Below, piece by piece: positions 1 to 5,657 of a DNA stretch of 8,024 nucleotides. A program made the translations under genes and the position numbers. The notes beneath the pieces were generated by a model. That model was not told the DNA's origin and did no database searches. It worked only from the letters and a program-made list of their open reading frames with translations. Source of the DNA: JBBRLG01 sp038231495 (GTDB taxonomy: Bacteria; Planctomycetota; Planctomycetia; Gemmatales; Gemmataceae); contig JBBRLG010000352.1 in assembly GCA_038231495.1 (NCBI GenBank), positions 1-8,024 on the forward strand, given 5' to 3'. Each line of letters opens with the position of its first letter. Position 1 is the first letter of the stretch.

Positions 1-12
1 CTTGTCTTTGCA

Positions 13-40
13 ACGGACCACGGACCACGGACCACGGACA
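13..40. repeat. Four-unit 7-bp tandem repeat
   Basis: Three perfect copies of ACGGACC (13-19, 20-26, 27-33) are followed by a fourth with one change (ACGGACA, 34-40). On the minus strand it reads as repeated GTCCGTG and begins about 10 nt after the stop codon of the proton-channel gene. It is not in a gene within this window. It is neither a CRISPR repeat (no spacers) nor an obvious terminator (no hairpin with a T tract). Its role is unknown; it may be a simple-sequence repeat or the edge of a larger dispersed repeat cut by the window end. Confidence 0.7.
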
Positions 41-50
41 CCGTCTCGCC

Positions 51-974
51 TTACTTCTTCACCGCCGCCGCGTTCGTCGGCGGGAGCGACTTGGCCGCAG
101 CCGGGGCGGCGGCGTCCAGGGTCGGCGCGGCACCGGCGGTGGCTTTCTTGGAGTTGTAATACATCTGCGTCAACAGGTCGTCGGCGACGGCCCCGGTTTC
201 CATACTGATGCGGATGAGCCGGTTGCGGAAGAAGGCGTGGAAGAAAATGGCCGGTACCGAAATCGACACGCCCAGGAGCGTCACCGCGAGGGCGTGCGAG
301 ATGCCGTCGGCCAGGTCGCTCGCGGCGGGGTTCGCCGTCTTGCCGAGCACCGAGAACGACTGGATCATGCCGTACACCGTGCCGACCAGTCCGAGCAGCG
401 GCCCCAGGGTGCCGATGGTCGCCAGGAAGGCGATGAACTGTTCCTTGCTCGCCTTGACGCTTTCCGTCATGGCGTTGGCCGCCTCGCGGGCGTCTTCCAG
501 GCCGTACTGCAACCGGCCCATGCCGGTCGTCAGCACCCGGCCGAGGTAGGACGACTCGTCCTTGGCCAGCTCGAACGCTTCCTTGAATTTGCGCTTGTTG
601 ATCGTGTCGGTGAAGTCTTCGACGAACGCCGGCGGGATCGCCTGCGAGAGCCGTAAATCGAGGGTGAGCAAGATCACCAGCGCCACCAGGCACGTGGAGA
701 TGACCAGCAGCAGCGGTCCGAAAACGATGCCCGCGGACGTGACGACGTGCCAAACCATCGGGAAGAAGCCGAGCTGGCCGCCCTTGGAGGCGCCGGGGGG
801 GTCGCCGGCCGGGGCGGCGGGCGCTTTCGCTTCATCGCCGGGGGGCGGTTCGCCTTGCGCGGCACGAGCCGTGGAAACCGTCGCGCCGGCGAACCACACC
901 AACACGAGCGCGACCAGACAACCGACGATGGCGGCGGCCAAGCGCGTACGCCGCTGCGCTGCGGAGTGTCCCAT
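51..974 (-). CDS. MotA/TolQ/ExbB proton channel family protein
   Basis: This 307-aa protein belongs to the inner-membrane family whose members pair with ExbD/TolR- or MotB-type partners and use the proton gradient to do work at the cell envelope. The ATG at 974 is chosen because AAGGGA lies 9 nt upstream and because a signal peptide follows directly; the open frame continues upstream to 1088 but without a sensible start. Residues 1-38 are a basic stretch, a hydrophobic core and a likely cleavage site near ARA/AQ. Residues 41-67 are an Ala/Pro/Gly-rich linker. Three membrane segments follow at about 73-105, 183-206 and 227-248. The last two form the family signature, with TIGTLGPLLGLVGTVYGMI at 187-205 and the ALAVTLLGVSISVPA region. 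About 75 residues of cytoplasmic domain separate the first and second segments. The tail (280-307) is Ala-rich and ends in KK. An exbD-like gene could lie beyond position 1, but none is visible. Family membership is clear; the transported task is not known. Confidence 0.93.
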   Translation of the reverse strand: MGHSAAQRRTRLAAAIVGCLVALVLVWFAGATVSTARAAQGEPPPGDEAKAPAAPAGDPPGASKGGQLGFFPMVWHVVTSAGIVFGPLLLVISTCLVALVILLTLDLRLSQAIPPAFVEDFTDTINKRKFKEAFELAKDESSYLGRVLTTGMGRLQYGLEDAREAANAMTESVKASKEQFIAFLATIGTLGPLLGLVGTVYGMIQSFSVLGKTANPAASDLADGISHALAVTLLGVSISVPAIFFHAFFRNRLIRISMETGAVADDLLTQMYYNSKKATAGAAPTLDAAAPAAAKSLPPTNAAAVKK

Positions 975-1043
975 GTGTGCAAATCCCTTGCCTGAAGTTG
1001 TTTCGGGGCGAAAAGCTACTTGCTGGGACGAACAGCCGGTCGA

Positions 1044-1075
1044 TTTATACGGCCCGCGGCTCGATTCGGCACCAA
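1044..1075 (-). promoter_or_regulatory. Possible promoter of the proton-channel gene
   Basis: On the minus strand TATAAA (1049-1044) is a good -10 match about 70 nt before the ATG at 974. The best -35 candidate, TTGGTG (1075-1070), is 20 nt away, which is longer than ideal. This -35 candidate lies inside the outer arm of the palindromic repeat at 1068-1179. The -10 box is the only part with real support. Confidence 0.28.
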
Positions 1076-1179
1076 CGCCCGTAACCACAAGCGGGCCGTA
1101 GCCGCAAGCGGCTCGCTTGCTGGCTTCCGCACGGGTTCAGCCAGCAAGCGGGCCGCTTGCGGCTACGGGCGTTTGTGCC
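1068..1179. repeat. Long imperfect palindromic repeat
   Basis: The inner arms 1094-1123 and 1141-1170 are inverted copies that match at 28 of 30 positions around a 17-nt loop (1124-1140). The core reads GTAGCCGCAAGCGG and is followed by CGCTTGCTGG. The outer ends, GGCACCAACGCCCG (1068-1081) and CGGGCGTTTGTGCC (1166-1179), are also inverted copies with one mismatch. The left arm carries an extra degenerate copy of the CGTAGCCGCAAGCGG unit (about 1080-1095), so the arms differ in length. It encodes nothing convincing. It resembles REP/MITE-type intergenic palindromes. No target-site duplication was seen at its own ends. Its right end was later hit by the adjoining MITE-like element. Confidence 0.8.
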
Positions 1180-1182
1180 ACT

Positions 1183-1303
1183 GTAACCGTTCACTCCCCC
1201 CCTTACGAAGGGGGGGTAGGGGGGGTGGAGTGAGCGCCATGACCGACTGCTTTCGTTCTTAACCCCCCCTGCCCCCCCTTCGTAAGGGGGGGTGAACGGT
1301 TAC
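1183..1303. mobile_element. MITE-like element with 8-bp target-site duplication
   Basis: This 121-bp non-coding element starts GTAACCGTTCAC and ends GTGAACGGTTAC. Its terminal inverted repeats span 1183-1225 and 1263-1303 and match throughout except for one 2-nt gap and one substitution. The unpaired centre is 1226-1262. Within each arm CCCCCCCTT and AAGGGGGGG form a further hairpin around ACG. The direct repeat GTGCCACT flanks it perfectly (1175-1182 and 1304-1311), as expected for a target-site duplication. Its small size, absence of a transposase, long inverted repeats and duplication define a miniature inverted-repeat element. An 8-bp duplication and ends beginning GTAA fit what is known of the IS66 family, so an IS66-type transposase acting in trans is a reasonable inference. 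Removing the element plus one repeat copy restores the end of the palindrome at 1068-1179 joined to TTCCCTCGCGG. Confidence 0.87.
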
Positions 1304-1311
1304 GTGCCACT

Positions 1312-1506
1312 TTCCCTCGCGGCCGGTATAGTTCCACGACTGCCCGTCCCCTGGGCAAAGGGTAGCGTCGTCCAATGAAGCCGGTGGCGGCGCGATCCGG
1401 CACGACAGGAAGCAGGGCCGAAAGAGCGTGGGGAAACGTGGCGAAATCACTTCCCGAGAGACCCAGGCTTATCTAAGCATTTTGTGAGCGTCGGGGCAAG
1501 TCGGCG
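1312..1506. other. Intergenic remainder, no gene seen
   Basis: This 195-nt stretch separates the MITE-like element from the stop codon of the small protein at 1507. Short open frames exist on the minus strand (for example 1450-1259), but they run into the inverted-repeat arm and their ends are just its translation. There is only a weak 5-bp hairpin (TGCCC/GGGCA) around 1340-1355 with no T tract. No terminator, RNA gene or convincing coding sequence is recognised. Confidence 0.5.
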
Positions 1507-1866
1507 TCAAGGATTTTCCCTGGAAGCGGTTTCAACAGCCAAGGCGAGCGCTTCCTTCACGTCCAACCCCGACAGCATTGCCTGCAAATCGAAGACGCGT
1601 TTCGCCTTCTCCAAATCGGGGTCGAGCACCGCGAAAGGCATGCCGGCCTGCACCGCGGCGTTCACCAACTGGAACAAGGCGGGCCGGGCCGGGCGGTACA
1701 CCTTCCACTCGTCACCCAGGCCGGCTGCCTGGTGGTAGGCTGCGGCACTGTCGGCAGTCAGGAACAGGGCCAGGGCCGTCTGCCCTTCCTTGAGCCGCCA
1801 CACGGCGCACTCCACCTCGGTGCCGGCGACGCGGTAAATCAGGTACGGATTGAGTTCGTCGGTCAC
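1507..1866 (-). CDS. Small unrecognised protein, 119 aa
   Basis: I do not recognise a family. A GTG start at 1866 is preferred because GGGGGAG stands directly upstream (spacing only about 2 nt) and because upstream codons pass through the AT-rich divergent promoter region. An in-frame ATG at 1950 exists but gives an unlikely N-terminus. The protein is soluble, with no signal peptide or membrane segment. It begins TDELNPYLIYRVAGTEVECA. A middle section, ALALFLTADSAAAYHQAAGL at about 31-50, leads into EWKVYRP. A second half, around VNAAVQAGMPFAVLDPD (68-84), has an alternating strand/helix pattern. This looks like a small alpha/beta domain that may bind a partner, but that is a guess from pattern only. 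It is transcribed divergently from the DUF1501 gene, with 131 nt between the two starts. Codon use is GC-rich and matches its neighbours, supporting a real gene. Confidence 0.68.
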   Translation of the reverse strand: MTDELNPYLIYRVAGTEVECAVWRLKEGQTALALFLTADSAAAYHQAAGLGDEWKVYRPARPALFQLVNAAVQAGMPFAVLDPDLEKAKRVFDLQAMLSGLDVKEALALAVETASRENP

Positions 1867-1901
1867 GGCTCCCCCGCGCTTTCCGGTGGTGTTGGGCCTG
1901 T

Positions 1902-1963
1902 ACTTGATATATAACAGAAGACAGTTCCCACCCACCGCGCCAACCTGCATTGGCAATGGCCAA
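1902..1963. promoter_or_regulatory. Divergent intergenic region with AT-rich island and alternating hairpin
   Basis: The 131 nt between the divergent starts (1867-1997) hold an AT-rich island in otherwise GC-rich DNA (TTGATATATAACAG, about 1904-1917), the likely promoter core for one or both genes. TATAAC at 1910-1915 is a possible plus-strand -10, but no good -35 is found at normal spacing on either strand. Further on, GCCAA (1939-1943), TTGGC (1950-1954) and GCCAA (1959-1963) can form two mutually exclusive 5-bp hairpins just upstream of the DUF1501 start. Function is unproven. Confidence 0.3.
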
Positions 1964-1997
1964 CCCGCCGTGCTTCCGACCCGGAGACGAGGAACCC

Positions 1998-3305
1998 ATG
2001 CTCGATCGACGCGAAATCCTGCGCATCGGCGCGCTGAGTCTGTTCGGCCTCGCCGCGGCACGCCGGGCTGTCGGACGCCCGCCGGCCCGCCGCAAGGCCA
2101 ACGGCAACGCCATCTTCATCATGCTCCAGGGCGGGCCGAGCCACCTCGACCTGTGGGACCCCAAGCCGGACGCCCCGCAAGAAGTCCGCGGCAAATTCAA
2201 GCCGATTACCACCGCCGTGCCCGGCCTGTCCGTCGGCGAACTGCTGCCGCTGACCGCGGTCGTCGCCAACAAGCTGACGGTCGTGCGTTCGATGCGCCAC
2301 CAATTTACCAACCACATTGCCGGCACCTACGTCACGCTGACCGGCTCGACCGACCAGCCCGACGCCGACCGCGAGGCCGCGACGAAAGATTTTCCCGGCC
2401 CCGGCGCGGTGCTGAACTACTTGCAGGAAACGCCGCCGCAGGTGCCGGTGAGCGTGTCGCTGCCCAACTGGCTGAGCATCCCCGGCCCGTCGAACCGCAT
2501 GCCCGGCCAGTACGGCGGCTTCCTCGGCACGACCTACGACCCGTTCCTGGTGGCGGGCGAACCGCACAAGCCCGGCTTCAAGCCGCTGAGCCTGACGCTG
2601 CCCGACGACATGGACGCCCACCGCCTGGCGGGCCGCAAGACGCTGCTCGAACAACTCGACACGGCCACGAAAGCGCTCGAAACCCAGGGGACCAAGAGCC
2701 TGGACCGGCTCAACGCGACGGCGTACCAGATGTTGACCGACCCGCGCATGCGCCGGGCGCTGGACCTTAGCCGCGAACCGGAAAAGGTGCGCGACCGTTA
2801 CGGGGCCACGAAAATCGGCCAGTCGCTGTTGCTGGCCCGGCGGCTGATCGAGGCGGGCGTACGCTTCGTCGGCTACAACGACTTCAACCAGCACTGGGAC
2901 GACCACGGCAAACTGTTCGAGAACTACCCGCGCAAGGTGGGGCCGGTGGACCAGGCGCACAGCGCCCTGGTCGCGGACCTGTCGGACCGCGGGTTGCTGG
3001 ACGAGACGCTGGTGATTTTGGGCGGCGAGTTCGGGCGGACGCCGGCGATCAACAAGGACGGCGGCCGCGACCACTGGCCGCGGGCGTACAGCACGGTGCT
3101 GGCGGGCGGCGGCGTCCGCGGCGGCCAGGTGTACGGCAGCAGCGACAGCCGCGGCGGCGACGTGGCTTCGCAGCCGGTCAGCCCCGCCGACCTGCTGGCG
3201 ACGATGTGGCACTGCCTGGGCGTCGATCCGGACGCGGAGCTGCGCGACCGCACCGACCGGCCGTACAAAGTTTGCACCGGCCGGGTGGTGACGGAGTTGC
3301 TTTAG
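1998..3305 (+). CDS. DUF1501 domain-containing protein (alkaline-phosphatase-superfamily-like, Tat leader)
   Basis: This 435-aa member of the DUF1501 family is related to the sulfatase/alkaline phosphatase fold and is very abundant in planctomycetes; substrates are not established. The ATG at 1998 is chosen over upstream in-frame starts because GAGGA lies 4 nt before it and a twin-arginine-like leader follows (LDRREILRIGALSLFGLAAA), suggesting export in a folded state. Visible family motifs are MLQGGPSHLDLWDPKPDAP (42-60), HQFTNHIAGTYVTLTG (101-116), NQHWDDHG (297-304), GEFGRTP (343-349) and GRDHWP (356-361). The last region, about 393-400, has PVSPADLLATMWH as in relatives. Asp and His residues in these motifs are the likely metal ligands, by analogy with the superfamily. 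In planctomycetes such genes often sit beside DUF1549/DUF1553 cytochrome-type genes; here it stands alone on the plus strand, convergent with the glycosyltransferase gene and only 30 nt from its stop codon. No truncation is visible. Confidence 0.93.
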   Translation: MLDRREILRIGALSLFGLAAARRAVGRPPARRKANGNAIFIMLQGGPSHLDLWDPKPDAPQEVRGKFKPITTAVPGLSVGELLPLTAVVANKLTVVRSMRHQFTNHIAGTYVTLTGSTDQPDADREAATKDFPGPGAVLNYLQETPPQVPVSVSLPNWLSIPGPSNRMPGQYGGFLGTTYDPFLVAGEPHKPGFKPLSLTLPDDMDAHRLAGRKTLLEQLDTATKALETQGTKSLDRLNATAYQMLTDPRMRRALDLSREPEKVRDRYGATKIGQSLLLARRLIEAGVRFVGYNDFNQHWDDHGKLFENYPRKVGPVDQAHSALVADLSDRGLLDETLVILGGEFGRTPAINKDGGRDHWPRAYSTVLAGGGVRGGQVYGSSDSRGGDVASQPVSPADLLATMWHCLGVDPDAELRDRTDRPYKVCTGRVVTELL

Positions 3306-3335
3306 ATAAGTGCCCCGCTCGCCACCCTTATTCAT

Positions 3336-4985
3336 TCAATAATGCCTGTCTCCGCCAGCGGCTTGGCGCGCGAAACCGCGGAAACCGTGGCAGACCGTCA
3401 CGTCCCAACGCGCAAGCGGCTGGCCCTGGTCGGAGTATTTGACCTCGTGCGTCGGTTCGATTGACGTAAACGCCGCCCGCACTTCCGGCGTGATCCCGCC
3501 GACGATGACGAAGGTGCGGCCTTTGAACGATTCGGCGTCGTCGATCGGGTTAAGCCACAAATCGTACTGGCTATGGCGGTCGCCCGTGACCAGGCCAATC
3601 GAGTACGCTTGGGGGTGGTCCTTGCAGTAAACACCCAACTCGCCCGGCACGTTCCAGCTACAGCCGGCGAGGATCGGCGGCTGTCCTTCTTTTTCCGTGA
3701 CGCTTGCCAGAATTGCATCCACGGCCGGTGCCAGCGTGTGCCAGCCGCGCAGTCGGCACGTCGGATCGAGTTTGCGCAACGGGTAAGGATTTTCAGCCGT
3801 CGGCGGCCCCGTCAGGACGCTCAGAAGTGGATAAGTACGGTCGCTGTAGTGGGCAAACACGGTCAGGGCCAGGCCCGCCACGCACGCCAAGACGAGAGTA
3901 GCCATTTGGAAGCGGCGGTACCAGACGACGGGGGAACGCCATTGCCGCGTCACCCAACCGGCCGCGAGGACGAGGCCCGACAGGTACGCCGTCACCGGCC
4001 AGTTTAATTCGCCGCCGCCGGTCTTCGGGCTGAAGGCCAGGAACACCAGGAACATCGGCGCGGACAGCCACCACAGGTAACGGAAGTGCGGATTCGATTC
4101 GACGGTCGGCCGGTGGACGATCATTGCCGCGAGCCAGACGAGGAACCAGTAAACCAGTAGCAATGCGAACTGACCGCCGAGGTAGGCAAGTGGTCCGAGC
4201 CAGTGGATGCCGCCTTCCTCCGCCGGTTCGCGCAGCCCGCTCAAGCCGAGTAGGTGCCGGACCGTCACCCAGTCGTGCTGCATGTTCCAGATCAGGATCG
4301 GCAGGCAACAGAACCCGGCCACCAGGCACATGATCCAGAAGCCCGGCCGCCACAGATGAACGCGGAACGCCGGCGTTGTCAGCAAAAACAGGCCGACCGA
4401 CGGCAGGAACAGGACCATCGTGTATTTCGCGAGGATGCCGACGCCGACGAGCAAGCCGGTCATAACCCACGCCCACCATGCGCTGCGCGTCACGGCAATA
4501 TGGCCGAACACCAACGCCCAGCCCCAGCAGCACGTATACGGCGAATCGATGGTCATGATCGACGCGCCCACCGCGATGAGCGGCACCGTCAACGCCAGTC
4601 CGACCACGGCCAACCCGAGCGCTTCGCAGCCGTGGACGCGGACCGTTAAAACGTACAGGCTGACCAGGAGCAATGCGCTACAGATCACCGCAGGCAAGCG
4701 GATGGCCGGCATGAGGCTGCCGGTGTGCTCGACCGACCACGTCCCGAACAACTCGCAGCTGCCGCGAATCAGGTACGCGACCAACGGCCCTTTGCTGTAG
4801 TAGCTCCAGTCGAGGTTGCGCGACCAGTCCCAATAATGGGCTTCGTCGGGTGCCAGGTCCAGCGGACAGTTCCAGGTCAGGTAGCCGACGTGCAGCACCG
4901 CCGCGCCGAGGATCAGCAACCCCACGAGCAGGCGACACGACCACGCGGGCAAGGTGGTGAGGACGTTCGGACGGCGCAGATGCAT
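3336..4985 (-). CDS. ArnT/PMT-like family 39 glycosyltransferase
   Basis: This 549-aa integral membrane protein belongs to the family that moves sugars from polyprenyl-phosphate donors to lipid or protein acceptors outside the cytoplasmic membrane. After the first membrane segment (about 16-36) comes the acidic loop motif APDEAHYWDW (45-54), with Asp47/Glu48 as probable catalytic or metal-binding residues. KGPLVAYLIR (65-74) and TIDSPY (145-150) follow. Roughly ten more hydrophobic segments run to about 378. GGELNWPVTAY (323-333) matches the late NWP motif of the family. Residues 379-549 form a soluble C-terminal domain of unknown role. The ATG at 4985 is listed, but a GTG two codons earlier (4991) has the better-spaced Shine-Dalgarno (GGGAGG, 8 nt), so the start is uncertain by two residues. 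An open frame up to 5162 is rejected because it runs through the terminator hairpin. The acceptor cannot be told from sequence. Confidence 0.9.
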   Translation of the reverse strand: MHLRRPNVLTTLPAWSCRLLVGLLILGAAVLHVGYLTWNCPLDLAPDEAHYWDWSRNLDWSYYSKGPLVAYLIRGSCELFGTWSVEHTGSLMPAIRLPAVICSALLLVSLYVLTVRVHGCEALGLAVVGLALTVPLIAVGASIMTIDSPYTCCWGWALVFGHIAVTRSAWWAWVMTGLLVGVGILAKYTMVLFLPSVGLFLLTTPAFRVHLWRPGFWIMCLVAGFCCLPILIWNMQHDWVTVRHLLGLSGLREPAEEGGIHWLGPLAYLGGQFALLLVYWFLVWLAAMIVHRPTVESNPHFRYLWWLSAPMFLVFLAFSPKTGGGELNWPVTAYLSGLVLAAGWVTRQWRSPVVWYRRFQMATLVLACVAGLALTVFAHYSDRTYPLLSVLTGPPTAENPYPLRKLDPTCRLRGWHTLAPAVDAILASVTEKEGQPPILAGCSWNVPGELGVYCKDHPQAYSIGLVTGDRHSQYDLWLNPIDDAESFKGRTFVIVGGITPEVRAAFTSIEPTHEVKYSDQGQPLARWDVTVCHGFRGFARQAAGGDRHY

Positions 4986-5045
4986 TAGCACGGTTTCGGC
5001 CTCCCTGAGCGACGGGGCGCACTCCGGCTGCCGCCGGGTCAAACG

Positions 5046-5074
5046 CTTGTAGTCGGCGGTGGATTCAAGGTCAA
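5046..5074 (-). promoter_or_regulatory. Sigma-70-like promoter of the glycosyltransferase gene
   Basis: On the minus strand TTGACC (5074-5069, 5 of 6 to consensus) and TACAAG (5051-5046, 4 of 6) are separated by exactly 17 nt. The pair lies between the terminator of the upstream operon and the glycosyltransferase start, leaving a leader of about 50 nt. Position and spacing support it; the -10 box is imperfect. Confidence 0.45.
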
Positions 5075-5120
5075 GAGGGGTAACCGGCTCGGAAAGCTGC
5101 GAAGTCCGCGACGGTGGGGC

Positions 5121-5159
5121 AAAAAAGAAAGGCTCCGCCGGTTGTGCGGCAGAGCCTTT
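5121..5159 (-). terminator. Rho-independent terminator of the DUF444-spoVR operon
   Basis: Arms 5128-5140 and 5147-5159 form a 13-bp stem with one mismatch (AAAGGCTC, then GCCG) around a 6-nt loop. On the minus strand it is followed by a T-rich run (5130-5121, nine T in ten). It starts about 18 nt after the stop codon of the 159-aa protein gene, so it terminates the minus-strand operon and isolates the glycosyltransferase gene as its own unit. Confidence 0.9.
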
Positions 5160-5177
5160 CAACGGAAGCTGCGAAGA

Positions 5178-5657
5178 TTAGTGCGAGGCGTTGATGTCGG
5201 CGACGAGCTTCGCCAGCGTCTCGTGCGTCAGATTGTACGCGACCTGCTGCCGGCGGCCTTCGGGTTTCGCCGACGCCTGGTAGCGGGCCACCTGTGCCCG
5301 GCCATCGCCGTGCAGTTGCACTTCGTAGTAAAACAAGTTGTCGCCGCGCTGCGTCGGGGCCTGGCTGCGCAACAGGGCCGTCGCACGTTCGCCGTCCACT
5401 TCCAGCAGCCGCAGCGGTTCGAGCAAGCCCGTCACGCGCGTGACGGTCTTTTCGCCCCACGCCTGGAGGCCGGCGGCATCGAGGGCGGCAGGGCGACGCG
5501 AAGTCACGTCCCACAGCTGCGCGGCGACCACGTCGGAACGGTCGGCGGTCACGGACACGGTGGTGTTGGTCGCTGGCTCGGAGACGACGAGCGTCTGCCG
5601 GCCGCTAGCGGGTCGCCATTCAGCGAGTTTTTCCAGGAGCAGTTCGTCGAGGGTCAT
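5178..5657 (-). CDS. Unrecognised 159-aa protein, last gene of the DUF444-spoVR operon
   Basis: No known family is recognised. The ATG at 5657 has a strong Shine-Dalgarno (GGAGGAG about 7 nt upstream) that lies inside the spoVR coding sequence; the two genes overlap by 38 nt (5620-5657) in different frames, implying translational coupling. The protein is soluble, with no signal peptide. It begins with a short helix (TLDELLLEKLAEWRP), followed by what looks like a beta-rich middle. Around 106-125 comes LFYYEVQLHGDGRAQVARYQ. It ends in a helix with LTHETLAKLVADINASH, the most motif-like part. Codon use matches spoVR. It is the last gene before the terminator at 5121-5159. Its place in the operon suggests a partner or regulator of the SpoVR/DUF444 complex, but that is an inference from context alone. 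Confidence 0.85.
   Translation of the reverse strand: MTLDELLLEKLAEWRPASGRQTLVVSEPATNTTVSVTADRSDVVAAQLWDVTSRRPAALDAAGLQAWGEKTVTRVTGLLEPLRLLEVDGERATALLRSQAPTQRGDNLFYYEVQLHGDGRAQVARYQASAKPEGRRQQVAYNLTHETLAKLVADINASH

Noticed and set aside
13..40. CRISPR array at the left edge
   Set aside because: The units are 7 bp with no spacers, so this is a simple tandem repeat.
975..1088. N-terminal extension of the proton-channel protein to 1088
   Set aside because: It would read through the palindromic repeat edge and the candidate -10 box; the ATG at 974 has a good ribosome site and opens directly onto a signal peptide.
1196..1290. G-quadruplex from the runs of seven G or C
   Set aside because: Each arm has only two long G runs per strand, and the complementary arms pair with each other more simply as a hairpin; the transposon explanation with target duplication is stronger.
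1203..1450. Two short minus-strand open frames across the MITE-like element
   Set aside because: Their ends are translations of the inverted-repeat arms (HPPLRRGGRGG-type), with no ribosome site and no independent coding signal.
1863..3335. Long 490-aa minus-strand open frame opposite the DUF1501 gene
   Set aside because: It is an antisense shadow typical of GC-rich DNA: it is rich in Arg/Val/His/Ala, has no family motifs, and DUF1501 on the other strand is unmistakable.
3306..3335. Bidirectional terminator between the convergent DUF1501 and glycosyltransferase genes
   Set aside because: Only a 5-bp ATAAG/CTTAT inverted repeat with a long loop is present and there is no T tract, so it is too weak to call.
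3793..4533. 246-aa minus-strand frame inside the glycosyltransferase gene
   Set aside because: It is an out-of-frame shadow rich in Arg, Pro and Gly, with no membrane pattern; the true frame carries GT39 motifs.
4986..5162. N-terminal extension of the glycosyltransferase to 5162
   Set aside because: It would begin within the terminator hairpin of the upstream operon and upstream of the likely promoter at 5046-5074, and adds a non-family sequence.
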